A DNA stretch of 64,000 nucleotides from an uncultured Bacteroidales bacterium (GTDB lineage: Bacteria; Bacteroidota; Bacteroidia; Bacteroidales; UBA4417): assembly GCA_903879715.1 (NCBI GenBank), contig CAIRMR010000016.1, positions 20,595-84,594 on the forward strand. The letters are read 5' to 3'. This document shows, piece after piece, positions 8,497 through 17,844 of this stretch. The notes beneath the pieces were generated by a model. That model saw only the letters and a list, made by a program, of their open reading frames with translations, ran no database searches and was not told the origin of the DNA. The position numbers and the translations under genes were made by a program. Position 1 is the stretch's first letter, and each line of letters begins with the position of its first letter.

Positions 8497-9342
8497 ATGA
8501 TCAACCTTACCCATACCATTACCGAAACACAGACTGCCATTCAAAAACAGATTTCCGAAGGCAAAACCATTGGCTTTGTCCCAACCATGGGCGCTCTTCA
8601 CGAAGGACATCTTACACTGATCAGGCGGGCCGCTCTTGAGAACGACTTTGTTGTAGTAAGCATTTTTGTGAACCCGATACAGTTCAATAATCCGGAAGAT
8701 TTAGCAAAGTATCCGCGAAACCTTAACGCGGACATTCAACAACTTGAAGGAACCGGCTGTAATCTTGTCTTTGCGCCAACAGCGGATGAAATGTATCCTG
8801 AACCGGATTTAACAGAATTTGATTTCGGGCAGCTCGACAAAGTAATGGAAGGCAAGTTCAGACCTGGCCATTTCAATGGAGTAGCGATAGCAGTAAAAAG
8901 ACTTTTCGAAATTGTAACACCTACAAAAGCATACTTTGGCGAAAAAGACTTTCAACAACTGGCTATTATTAATAAAATGGTTAGCTTGTTACAGATCCCT
9001 GTTGAGATAGTACCCTGCCCTATTGTTCGCGAAACTGACGGACTTGCTATGAGTTCTCGTAACGCAAGGTTAACTCCTGAGCAACGGGCCGAAGCACCGG
9101 TTATCTTCAAAGCTCTTTCGAGCGTAAAAGAAAACTATTCCTGGTTTATTCCCGACGGCGTTAAACAACTTGTGACTGGAGAAATACAGGAAAATCATTA
9201 TTTCAGGGTTGAATATGTAAGTATAGTCGATACTGAAACACTTTTACCGTTCGAGGATTGGCAGGATGTGGAGCATGCCGTGGTTTGTGTGGCTGCTTTC
9301 ATTGGCAAAGTCAGGCTTATTGATAACATTGTATTGTATTAA
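8497..9342 (+). CDS. panC: Pantoate--beta-alanine ligase (pantothenate synthetase)
   Basis: A 281-residue cytoplasmic enzyme that condenses pantoate and beta-alanine with ATP in the last step of pantothenate synthesis. The nucleotide-binding motif is FVPTMGALHEGH (residues 28-38, HIGH-type). FVNPIQF, FGEKDFQQL and the KMSKS-like DGLAMSSRNARL are all present. Length and motif order are normal for the family. It stands alone here, without panB or panD. Confidence 0.97.
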   Translation: MINLTHTITETQTAIQKQISEGKTIGFVPTMGALHEGHLTLIRRAALENDFVVVSIFVNPIQFNNPEDLAKYPRNLNADIQQLEGTGCNLVFAPTADEMYPEPDLTEFDFGQLDKVMEGKFRPGHFNGVAIAVKRLFEIVTPTKAYFGEKDFQQLAIINKMVSLLQIPVEIVPCPIVRETDGLAMSSRNARLTPEQRAEAPVIFKALSSVKENYSWFIPDGVKQLVTGEIQENHYFRVEYVSIVDTETLLPFEDWQDVEHAVVCVAAFIGKVRLIDNIVLY

Positions 9343-9851
9343 GAAAATTCTAATTCTCTTTTTTGAAATACAGAGAGGAAATTAACTAATTTTTTGAAAT
9401 AAGTCATCAAATTGTTTCGATCTGCCATTGTCAAATTAAAATATTTACTATTTTTACATATTGAATATGATGTGTGGAAGTATTATTTGCATTTGCTAAA
9501 CAACTGATTATTTATTACTAAAATTAAACCGCTGGTTCCGGGAAAAGTTTTATCAATAATAATGCCTCCGCATAAGGAGTAATCGTTACCCATCAAAGCC
9601 GGTTTTCTCAATACTTCGAGTATTTGTTCTGATTTTGGGTCAGATGTGTCCCAAAATGGCCTGCTTACCCTATATGTCAATTGTTCAATACGCATAGCAA
9701 AAGTAATTTTTTTTGCACTGTAACAGACTGTATAATAACCACATATGATTTTATTTATAATTACAATTAACCTTGGCAAGGTTGTTGATTTTCGGTTTAC
9801 TGCGTTTTCCTGACAAAGGAAAAAACTTGGATACTTCATATAGCTCAGATA
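9343..9851. other. AT-rich intergenic region between panC and a PAS kinase
   Basis: A 509-bp region of low GC. The only possible gene is a short minus-strand frame (see 9483-9695). No strong promoter or terminator is seen ahead of the kinase at 9852. Confidence 0.4.
9483..9695 (-). CDS. Possible small hypothetical protein
   Basis: From an ATG at 9695 the frame encodes about 70 residues (MRIEQLTYRVSRPFWDTSDP...), with a balanced composition that looks more protein-like than the AT-rich surroundings. The frame is open upstream to an ATG at 9839, but that extension looks non-coding. I do not recognise the product. It could be a remnant. Confidence 0.3.
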   Translation of the reverse strand: MRIEQLTYRVSRPFWDTSDPKSEQILEVLRKPALMGNDYSLCGGIIIDKTFPGTSGLILVINNQLFSKCK

Positions 9852-11891
9852 ATGGACGAAAACTTTACAAGTAAATACAGATCATCAGTGTCGGAGATTT
9901 CGGTTTACCAATTGGTAAACGCTTTATCTGATGCTGCTTTTGTTTGTGATCAAACAGGCCGTATAATTTACTGTTCTGATCATGTTATTCCTTTTTTCGG
10001 TATTTCAGATAAAGCAAGAGTAATTGGAAGCAGCTTTCAATCCTATATAGCCTATGAGTTTATTGATGAGGCATATTTTATGCTGTCAAATACAGTGAAT
10101 GGAGGCAATAACCAGAAAACAGGAAAATTCCCCGTAAAAAGAGGATTAACTGAAACATTTTATGCCTCCATAACTTTTGCCCCAATTGCCAATGATAGCA
10201 TTTCCGGTAATTATATACTGGTAACTTTCCGCGAAGCTCCTGTTGCAGATCCTGAAATTGGACTTTTACACAAAAAAGATGTACGGCATTCGCGCTTAGT
10301 TGAAATTTTAAGCAATACCACAGTTCAATCAGGTGACAGAACCAGTAAACTGGTGTCCCAGATCGGAGAAACCCTTGGCGCAATTACCTGTACTTACAGC
10401 TGCTTCGAAAAAGGAGAGTTGCATCCGTATGCGGCATGGGAATCTCCATTTAATAAAGGCATCACTCCTCAATTATTTGGCAAACAGATTTTTGATTACC
10501 TGAATGATCATAAAGAAACCCTTTCTGTAATCCGGAAACCATTGCTGACAGAGTTTCTGAAATCGGAACCCTCGTACAACGAAGAGTCGGGAGTTAAGGC
10601 TATATTGGGATTTACTATTACTAAAAACAAAGTGGTTGACGGGATACTGACTGCAGTTTTTCCATTTAACTATACGCTTTCAAATTTCGATAAACTATTT
10701 ATCCAGACTATATCAACTGTAATAGAGAATGAAAGTAATGCCGGAAATGATAATACCGTATCTGTTGAACCATCATTCCGTGATCTGATTGATCGTTTTG
10801 CTGACCCCATTTTTATTCTTTCAGAGGAAGGAATACTGCTGGAAGCAAATGAAAGTGCTCTGAAATATTATGGTTACGAACGGGAAGCTCTGATCGGGCA
10901 AAATCCGTTACTCTTATCGGCTGAAGGAAAAGATGATTCGGAATTGATCCGCCAGATGCTGGAAAAGACTCTTAACGGAGAACCACAAAAATATGAATGG
11001 ATGGTAAAGAATAAAAAAGGTGAAATTCTTCCAACCGAAATCAGCCTGACTAGAAGCAATTATAAAGGACAGGAAACAGTAATAGCAGCAGTACGGGATT
11101 TAACTGAGACGAAAAAGGTTGTGAACGAATTACTTCGCCACAATCACGAACTGGTTGAATCCAATCTGAGTAAAGATAAGTTTTTCAGCATATTTGCGCA
11201 TGATTTAAAGAATCCGTTCCAAGGATTACTCGGCTTTATTGATCTGTTGTACGAAGATCTAGATGAACTGAGCAATGAACAGGTTAAGGAATATTTATCG
11301 AATGTTCGTAATGCTTCCTATCACACCTATGCTTTACTCGAGAATTTGCTTGAATGGTCGAGGATTCAAAGCGGGAAAATGCCATTTACACCTACAGTTT
11401 TTGATATCCATGACGAAATAAGCTCAGTAATAACGGTACTCGACAACAATGCTACCCAAAAGGATATTAAACTTATAAATGAAGTGGATTCGCATATTAT
11501 GGTTGAAGCCGACCGCAATATGATACGCTCTGTAATTCAGAATATCGTTACCAATTCCATTAAATTTTCTAATTCCAACGGACGAGTCGTAATCAGAGGC
11601 CGGGTGCCAATAAACTATACTAAGGTTAAGAATACAACAGAACCTGGAGATCGCCAGTGGCTTGAAATAAGTATATCGGATAATGGAATCGGGATACCCG
11701 AAGAAATTTTGCCAAAACTTTTCAAACTCAACGGACAATATTCCTCTACTGGCACAGCCAATGAACCCGGTACAGGCCTTGGGTTGGTTTTATGCCACGA
11801 AATGGTTGAGAAAAACGGCGGCCGCATTTGGGCAGAAAGTATACCAGGACAGGGAACTACCTTTATTTTTACGATATTGCTGAGTAATTAA
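9852..11891 (+). CDS. Soluble sensor histidine kinase (PAS-GAF-like-PAS-HisKA-HATPase)
   Basis: A 679-residue cytoplasmic kinase with no membrane segment. Order: PAS (about 18-128), a GAF-like domain (150-305), a second PAS (308-425, ending AAVRDLTETKK), HisKA (445-510, phospho-acceptor in FSIFAHDLKNPFQGLLGF), HATPase (N-box IVTNSIKFSN, G1 DNGIGIP, G2 GTGLGL). No receiver is fused and no response regulator is adjacent. It shares the AHDL-x-x-PF transmitter type with the kinases at 12.4, 28.1, 52.1, 55.2 and 61.4 kb, which makes it a paralogue. Confidence 0.92.
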   Translation: MDENFTSKYRSSVSEISVYQLVNALSDAAFVCDQTGRIIYCSDHVIPFFGISDKARVIGSSFQSYIAYEFIDEAYFMLSNTVNGGNNQKTGKFPVKRGLTETFYASITFAPIANDSISGNYILVTFREAPVADPEIGLLHKKDVRHSRLVEILSNTTVQSGDRTSKLVSQIGETLGAITCTYSCFEKGELHPYAAWESPFNKGITPQLFGKQIFDYLNDHKETLSVIRKPLLTEFLKSEPSYNEESGVKAILGFTITKNKVVDGILTAVFPFNYTLSNFDKLFIQTISTVIENESNAGNDNTVSVEPSFRDLIDRFADPIFILSEEGILLEANESALKYYGYEREALIGQNPLLLSAEGKDDSELIRQMLEKTLNGEPQKYEWMVKNKKGEILPTEISLTRSNYKGQETVIAAVRDLTETKKVVNELLRHNHELVESNLSKDKFFSIFAHDLKNPFQGLLGFIDLLYEDLDELSNEQVKEYLSNVRNASYHTYALLENLLEWSRIQSGKMPFTPTVFDIHDEISSVITVLDNNATQKDIKLINEVDSHIMVEADRNMIRSVIQNIVTNSIKFSNSNGRVVIRGRVPINYTKVKNTTEPGDRQWLEISISDNGIGIPEEILPKLFKLNGQYSSTGTANEPGTGLGLVLCHEMVEKNGGRIWAESIPGQGTTFIFTILLSN

Positions 11892-12357
11892 CTGATTTAT
11901 TTTTACATTCCGTATATTCAGAAAGCAAATAGCTTTTTATATTAATTATACTATTCTAGCCTGAGCTATTCACAAACTTAGTGAACTCTATGAGCCATTG
12001 AGCCTTGCTGGATCACTAAGAATCACTAAGATAATTTAAGTCGGGCTTTTCCTGAACAGTTCAGGCTAGCATTAAGGCCGGTATCACTTAAGAATCTGCA
12101 GACTCCAATCACAAATTCCAGACCATAATCTCGCAAGTTATTATAGCGCAAAGCGTTTAGAATACTTTGAGTTAATTTTCAATTTCAATTCTAAAAAAAA
12201 CTCTTTACTAAATTCAATTGATTTTGAAAGCCGATTGAACATTATTTCAAATAATTAGTTTGAAAAATATAGTAATTTCAACTGTTTTTCGATCTTTGCG
12301 TTAGTTATCTCCTGGGTTTTAAAGCTTTAACGCGCATTTACCAATTAATATTCATAT
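11892..12357. other. Intergenic region with short repeats
   Basis: No gene is seen. A 9-bp inverted repeat (CTAGCCTGA 11956-11964, TCAGGCTAG 12061-12069) encloses about 96 bp, which include two copies of ATCACTAAGA. The rest is AT-rich. The bracketed segment could be a small mobile or structural element, but evidence is slight. Confidence 0.35.
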
Positions 12358-13566
12358 ATGTTTGATCAGTCAGATGGCATGAAGCCTTTGGTACAAGACG
12401 ACAGAATTGATAATTTTTTCTTGCAATTATCAAATCCTGAAAATAATGTCTGGGAACTTATATTTGATTCGATGCCCGATATGGTAGCATTGATTGATCT
12501 GAACAATATCGTAGTGAAGGCTAATAAAGCCATGCGGCAAAGGGTTAATATCGGTGATCAGAGTTTAATCGGTCATTCATGTAATAAACTCATGCACGAT
12601 CATGGATGTACCATTTCCAATTGTCCGCATTTGAATATGATCAACGACAGGAAACCACATTCGGTTGAGTTGTATGAGCCCAAATTTGAAATGTATTTAA
12701 ATATTTCCACAACTCCTATATTTGATGCTGATAAAAATTTATTAGGAAGTTTACATATTGCGCGGGATATCTCAATTCAAAAGGAATCCGAAGACAAGCT
12801 CACGAAATTAAATAATGAGCTGAATGAGCTGAATCAAAGTAAAGATAAATTCTTCAGCATTGTTGCGCATGATCTGCGAAGCCCCTTTCAGGGCATGTTA
12901 GGATTTACCGACCTGATTCTTGACGATATTGATACCCTGAGTAAAGCAGAGATAAATGAATACCTTCTAAAAGTCAGGGATTCGGCGTACAGCACATTTA
13001 CTTTACTCGAAAACCTTCTGGACTGGTCGAGATTGCAAACCGGAAGACTGGAATACAAACCTTCGGAGTTCAGTTTATGCGAGGATGTTGAATCGGTTAT
13101 TAGCTTATTGGACTCTAACGCGCAGAGCAAGAATATTAATTTAATCAACAATCTGACAGACAAATATATCGTGAATGCTGACCGGCGAATGGTGCATTCG
13201 ATTTTGCTTAACCTGACCACAAACGCGATAAAATTCACTTACCCTGGCGGATCTGTTTCCTTTGATGCGGGAATAAAAGCAATCTGTGAATACAATTCCA
13301 AAAACCAAACCAAAGGCTGTAATCATAAATCACTGGAAATAAGCATTTCGGATACCGGGGTAGGAATTTCACCTGAAGGAATAAAGAAGATTTTAAATAT
13401 TGATGAGCATTTTACACTTTCGGGAACATCAAATGAACAAGGCGCCGGCCTTGGGCTCATATTAGTAAAAGAAATGACAGAAAAGCAAGGCGGCAAACTA
13501 ACAATTAATAGCCAGGAAGGGAAAGGGTCAGTTTTCACATTTTCTTTGCCGATGGCTGAAAAGTAG
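12358..13566 (+). CDS. Soluble PAS sensor histidine kinase with Cys/His-rich PAS loop
   Basis: A 402-residue kinase: one PAS (about 28-140), HisKA (155-220, FSIVAHDLRSPFQGMLGFTDL) and HATPase (N-box LTTNAIKFT, G1 DTGVGI, G2 GAGLGL). The PAS domain carries the segment SCNKLMHDHGCTISNCPH, with three cysteines and three histidines in 18 residues. This resembles the cysteine-containing PAS loops (C...HG...C..CP) seen in other bacterial sensors and suggests metal binding or thiol redox sensing, which is inference. It follows a related kinase on the same strand after 466 bp, so the two probably arose by duplication. Confidence 0.92.
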   Translation: MFDQSDGMKPLVQDDRIDNFFLQLSNPENNVWELIFDSMPDMVALIDLNNIVVKANKAMRQRVNIGDQSLIGHSCNKLMHDHGCTISNCPHLNMINDRKPHSVELYEPKFEMYLNISTTPIFDADKNLLGSLHIARDISIQKESEDKLTKLNNELNELNQSKDKFFSIVAHDLRSPFQGMLGFTDLILDDIDTLSKAEINEYLLKVRDSAYSTFTLLENLLDWSRLQTGRLEYKPSEFSLCEDVESVISLLDSNAQSKNINLINNLTDKYIVNADRRMVHSILLNLTTNAIKFTYPGGSVSFDAGIKAICEYNSKNQTKGCNHKSLEISISDTGVGISPEGIKKILNIDEHFTLSGTSNEQGAGLGLILVKEMTEKQGGKLTINSQEGKGSVFTFSLPMAEK

Positions 13567-13704
13567 CAGGTAAATATAGTTATAAGACTTTTGAATTACA
13601 GAATACTGATTGTGGATTACGAACTGATTTGAGATGTTTTTTCTCACCTTTTCTGTTTCTTTTTCTCGCTCTCCCACAGTTCCTCAGTCACCTCTGTTCC
13701 ACCC

Positions 13705-16455
13705 CTACAGATTATCCCTGAAATCTTTCTTTTTCGTAAGCTTCAGGTCCTGGAGCAAGGAGGATTTGGCGTTAATCTGGAAGTTCCAGCTTTTCTGTGT
13801 ACCATAAGGAACCCAGCTGAAACGCATTTCCCAGCAGTGAAGGTTACGGTAAATAGTAAGTTGAGTAAACGCAAACGCCTTTTGTTTGAAGTCATACCCT
13901 GATCGTGCCGAAAATTTCCATTTTTCAGTAACATTTACATCACCTGATACGCCTAAGGTTTGAATCACTTCGCGATTGATTAACCCTGTAGTTAATTCAG
14001 GCGTACTTGTCAACCTGAAATTATAATCAAAATGCAACGACCAGGGATTATCCCAATCTATATACAAATCCGTATTATTTTTAACATCTTCAATTTCCTC
14101 TTTTGTAGCAGAACCGGGAGGAGCCTTTTTAGCAACCTTTGTTTTTGGTTTCAGGTCGTAGCCTAAACTCAGGCTCCATCCGGCGTTCACAAAGCGGAGC
14201 AACTTCTTGTTCATCGAATACTGCGTCGTATTGATTTTAGGACCAAGTGTTGAATTATAAAATGGGTTTGTATATGAATCCCACATGGTATAGCCATAAA
14301 AAGGCTGTGAGTATAACCCATACGGGCTGTATGAGCTATTATAAGTGATATGTATCTTTTTGAACAGGGTTGTGCTTGCTTGCAAAGAAATATCCGACCA
14401 GCGAAGCGAATCCTTTGCCAGATCATACCCCGTTGAAATTGAAAAATTCTCGATAAGCATTACCTTTTGAGTACCAGTAATGGTATCTTTATCCGAACGC
14501 ACTTTCATTTCCAGGTTATTTCCCAGGGAAAAACCTACAGATCCTGATTTATATTGGGGAGCACCTCCGGATATACTGCCTTCAAAGATAGAATATTTTG
14601 CGAGGGTACCTTTTGCGTCAGTTTGTACTGAGCGCCAGTATCCAAGTTTTTCGGTACCAAATTCAGGCACATAATTAAAGCTGACCGAAGGCCTCATAAC
14701 GTGCCTGATAGCACGCACAGGTCCTTTTGAGAATATTTTCATTCCATAGATAGTAGTGCTTACAGAGGAATTGAACGAATAGTCGCGTTCAGTGGCAAAC
14801 CCGTTGAGTGTATCAATGTTAATAAAACCACCTAAATCAGATGTGTCATTTACCCAGTTTTTACGTATCGTTTTTGTGTACCACCGTTCATTATAGTTTA
14901 CGCTGTTGTTCCACGAAAAGAATTTCAGGAATTTTATGGAAACGCTGACAGGAATATTCTGATTCATTCCATTCACAAACTTTTTGCCAATACCAGGTTT
15001 GAAAACCAGGGAATCGTAGGTGCTCAGGGTATTACTCATTGTCATACTGTAGCCAAGAGTAAGTGATTCGTACCATTTTGCAGCACCAACTGGTATTTTC
15101 TTTTTAAAAGGATAAAATCTGCTGGTACTGAAGGATATGTTAGGAAGCGACAAATTGATCGTCCTTGTTTGAGTCTGCTGGCTTTCTGACGCGGCAGCCG
15201 TAAGGTTGCCCCAGGTACCAAAGCGCATGGCATATGACACACTCGACTGCATGGTATTGTTAAGGAAATCGCTGACAGTAGAAGGATTATACGTATTGTA
15301 TTTACTCGAACCCAGATTCACACTTGCGCTGAAAACCGAGTTAGGGCGCGCCTTGGAATCCTGCTGATGAGACCATCTGAAATTAAAATCACTTCTGTTA
15401 GAATAATCAACGTCACCCAGAGTCCCGTATACGGTCTTGGCATATTTAAATTCTAAACTACCTGAATATCTGTATCGTTTTTTATACGTTAAAAACGGTT
15501 TTAATGCCCAACCTCCGCGTGAATAAATATCACCAACGAGTTTCAGATCAAAATAATCATTCAGTCCGAAATAATATCCGCCTCCTTCCAGGTAAAAGCC
15601 GCTTTTAGCTGATTCGCCATATGTTGGTATGATCAATCCGGAACTGCGCCCTTTTTTGTTTGGAAAGAGACCGAAAGGAAGCCCTAATGGTATTGGAACA
15701 CCCTCAACGGATATCCAGGCCGGGCCTGTAATAATCATATTTCCGCTTAAAACCTTGGCTTTGGTGAATTTTAACGAAAAATGCGGGTTCTCTTCCAGAT
15801 CGCATGTAGTATACTCGCCTCTACCCACATCAGTTACACTGTCGTTAATTTTTTTAATAACAGTTCCATGTATATAACCGTCACCTTCTTTGGTAATTAC
15901 ACTTTGAATCAGCCCTTTGCGTGTTGTGAAATTATACGCTATTTCTTTCGATTTAAAACTTAAATCACCTTGCTTAAATTCAGGAGTTCCTACAGGATTG
16001 CACAACGAGTCTTCGGTTGCATAAGCATGAATGGTGTTATTATCGAAACTGATAGAAATTATAGATGCTTTTAATTTAATATCTTCATATTCAATACTAG
16101 CGTTGCCATACATCCAGACAAGCTTGTTTTTGATATCCATGCTCAATGAGTCGGCCGATGCATAATCGATTTTGGCACTGAGCATAAACATATTTGCTTT
16201 TTCTTCAGCGGCTGTTGAATCCGTTGATACTATATGTACTTCAGGAACGTTAGAGTTTAATGAATCCTGTTTTGCCCTGTTAGTTGTATCAGGTACATCG
16301 GGCAAAAGAGTGTCAGGACTTCCGGCTTCAATCGGAAATACTTTATAGAGTGTTTTGCTCCCGGAAAAATAAATACCCGCCTGTACAGAAATTAATACTG
16401 ACAGGAACAGGATTATGGTTATTAACCGGTGCTTTGTTTGTAACTTCGGTACCAA
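13705..16455 (-). CDS. Putative LPS-assembly outer-membrane protein, LptD-like
   Basis: A 916-residue outer-membrane protein. A signal anchor (LITIILFLSVLISVQAG) is followed by an OstA/LptA-like N-terminal region (about 90-250, DNNTIHAYATEDSL, KSKEIAYNFTTRKGLIQ) and a long beta-barrel with alternating aromatic/polar strands. It matches the Bacteroidota proteins annotated as putative LptD, which insert lipopolysaccharide in the outer leaflet. No ATG is available near the 5' end. TTG at 16455 is chosen because it gives an intact signal peptide, and an in-frame TAA stands directly before it. An OstA-like gene in the same neighbourhood supports the LPS-transport role. Confidence 0.85.
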   Translation of the reverse strand: MVPKLQTKHRLITIILFLSVLISVQAGIYFSGSKTLYKVFPIEAGSPDTLLPDVPDTTNRAKQDSLNSNVPEVHIVSTDSTAAEEKANMFMLSAKIDYASADSLSMDIKNKLVWMYGNASIEYEDIKLKASIISISFDNNTIHAYATEDSLCNPVGTPEFKQGDLSFKSKEIAYNFTTRKGLIQSVITKEGDGYIHGTVIKKINDSVTDVGRGEYTTCDLEENPHFSLKFTKAKVLSGNMIITGPAWISVEGVPIPLGLPFGLFPNKKGRSSGLIIPTYGESAKSGFYLEGGGYYFGLNDYFDLKLVGDIYSRGGWALKPFLTYKKRYRYSGSLEFKYAKTVYGTLGDVDYSNRSDFNFRWSHQQDSKARPNSVFSASVNLGSSKYNTYNPSTVSDFLNNTMQSSVSYAMRFGTWGNLTAAASESQQTQTRTINLSLPNISFSTSRFYPFKKKIPVGAAKWYESLTLGYSMTMSNTLSTYDSLVFKPGIGKKFVNGMNQNIPVSVSIKFLKFFSWNNSVNYNERWYTKTIRKNWVNDTSDLGGFINIDTLNGFATERDYSFNSSVSTTIYGMKIFSKGPVRAIRHVMRPSVSFNYVPEFGTEKLGYWRSVQTDAKGTLAKYSIFEGSISGGAPQYKSGSVGFSLGNNLEMKVRSDKDTITGTQKVMLIENFSISTGYDLAKDSLRWSDISLQASTTLFKKIHITYNSSYSPYGLYSQPFYGYTMWDSYTNPFYNSTLGPKINTTQYSMNKKLLRFVNAGWSLSLGYDLKPKTKVAKKAPPGSATKEEIEDVKNNTDLYIDWDNPWSLHFDYNFRLTSTPELTTGLINREVIQTLGVSGDVNVTEKWKFSARSGYDFKQKAFAFTQLTIYRNLHCWEMRFSWVPYGTQKSWNFQINAKSSLLQDLKLTKKKDFRDNL

Positions 16456-16479
16456 TTATGCTGAAAAAGAGGTTAACAT
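16456..16479 (-). other. Seven-codon upstream reading frame abutting the lptD-like TTG start
   Basis: ATG at 16479 starts the frame MLTSFSA, whose TAA ends immediately before the TTG start codon of the LptD-like gene and in the same frame. It may be a regulatory uORF or coupling leader, or the TAA may be a mutation that removed the original start. Confidence 0.4.
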
Positions 16480-16496
16480 GCTAATTTTGTAGTAGA

Positions 16497-16598
16497 TTGT
16501 AAAGAACAACTTAGAGCCTTTATTGAACAAAACATATGCCGAAACATGTCAAAATATTGATTGTCAATATATTGTTCAAATACCAGCGTTCTTTACAA
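16497..16598. repeat. Three-tier nested inverted repeat between lptD-like and amidase genes
   Basis: Outer arms TTGTAAAGAAC (16497-16507) and GTTCTTTACAA (16588-16598) are perfect 11-bp complements. Middle arms TTGAACAA (16523-16530) and TTGTTCAA (16572-16579) are perfect 8-bp complements. Inner arms ATATTGA (16554-16560) and TCAATAT (16564-16570) close on a 3-nt loop. The whole can fold into a single long hairpin in either strand. It lies 27 bp upstream of the amidase ATG, so it is either a leader structure or a MITE-like insertion. Confidence 0.75.
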
Positions 16599-16625
16599 CG
16601 ATGCAAAGCTAAACAAAATCAGGTG

Positions 16626-17819
16626 ATGTCGGAAAAACGAAACGATCAGAGATTTCTTATTCTTTGCCTTTTATATTTTTTTGTGAATTTTGCCAGCGCA
16701 CAAAAAGTAAATACCGTCGTTCTCGATGCCGGTCACGGTGGTCACGATACAGGTGCTTTGGGTAAAAATTCGCGTGAAAAAGATATTACCCTGGCTATTG
16801 TTCTCAAGTTGCGCGATTACATCCGCGATAACATGAAAGATGTAAAAGTGATCCTGACCCGAGATGACGATACGTTTATCGAATTGTACCGCAGGGCTAA
16901 GATCGCCAATGAAAACAAAGCCGACCTTTTCATTTCAATACACTGTAACTCCACAAAATCGCCCTATGCCTTCGGTGTCGAAACTTTTGTGATGGGACTT
17001 CATAAAAGCCAGGCCAACCTGGCAGTAGCCAAAGCTGAAAATGCCGCTATTTTGCTTGAGGACGATTATGTTGAGAAATATGACGGATTTGACCCAAATT
17101 CAGCCGAAGGGAATATATTCTTCAGTATGATGCAAAACGCGTTCCTTGACAAGAGCCTAGCTTATGCCGGTAAAGTACAACATCAGCTTGTTGATAATCT
17201 TCATATGCTTAACCGCGGGGTAAAACAAGCCGGATTCCTGGTTTTATACAAAACCGCTATGCCTGGAGTACTTATTGAAACCGGTTTTATAAGTAATATG
17301 AAGGACGAAAAATTTCTTTTGTCGGAAAAAGGACAAGAGCAGATGGCACAAGCCATTTTTAAAGCACTGCGTGATTACAAAAACCAGGCTGAAAACCGGT
17401 CGCCTGAACAGGCAAATTCCGATACTTTGATTGCTTCAAGCCGAACAAAAGAAATACCTAAAAATAAAAACAGCCGGAATCCAAATCCGGAAGTTGTTGT
17501 GAAAACAGCCAGAAATGATTCGGTTACAACTAAAATTTCTGATCCGGATGCAATTACATTTCGTGTTCAGTTTGCGCTGTACACTGAATCCAAACCGGTT
17601 GATTCAAAGATTTTTAGTGGTGTCGGTGATGTAAAAATGTATTTTCACAGCGGAGCGTATAAGTATACTTCCGGAGATTTTACTACTATGGAAGCTGCTT
17701 TGCAGAGGCGGAAGGAATTAAGTTTAAAAGGATATAAGGATGCTTTTATTGTTGCTTTCAGAGGTAAAGAGCGAATTTCAAATGAAGAAGCAAAGCGACT
17801 AACAGAAAAAAAGTATTAA
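16626..17819 (+). CDS. N-acetylmuramoyl-L-alanine amidase (Amidase_3) with C-terminal SPOR-like domain
   Basis: A 397-residue exported enzyme that cleaves the amide bond between MurNAc and the stem peptide. The ATG at 16626 is preferred over one at 16536 because it opens a signal peptide (FLILCLLYFFVNFASAQ). Zinc ligands and catalytic residues of Amidase_3 are visible: LDAGHGGHDTGALG, the Glu in SREKDITLAI, SIHCNS, and Glu in VLIETGFISN. The C-terminal 85 residues (FRVQFALYTES...) resemble a SPOR domain, which would target septal peptidoglycan. It is followed after 25 bp by an MCE-domain gene, an arrangement typical of Bacteroidota. Confidence 0.93.
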   Translation: MSEKRNDQRFLILCLLYFFVNFASAQKVNTVVLDAGHGGHDTGALGKNSREKDITLAIVLKLRDYIRDNMKDVKVILTRDDDTFIELYRRAKIANENKADLFISIHCNSTKSPYAFGVETFVMGLHKSQANLAVAKAENAAILLEDDYVEKYDGFDPNSAEGNIFFSMMQNAFLDKSLAYAGKVQHQLVDNLHMLNRGVKQAGFLVLYKTAMPGVLIETGFISNMKDEKFLLSEKGQEQMAQAIFKALRDYKNQAENRSPEQANSDTLIASSRTKEIPKNKNSRNPNPEVVVKTARNDSVTTKISDPDAITFRVQFALYTESKPVDSKIFSGVGDVKMYFHSGAYKYTSGDFTTMEAALQRRKELSLKGYKDAFIVAFRGKERISNEEAKRLTEKKY

Positions 17820-17844
17820 ATTTGCTGAAATTTCGAATATTAAA

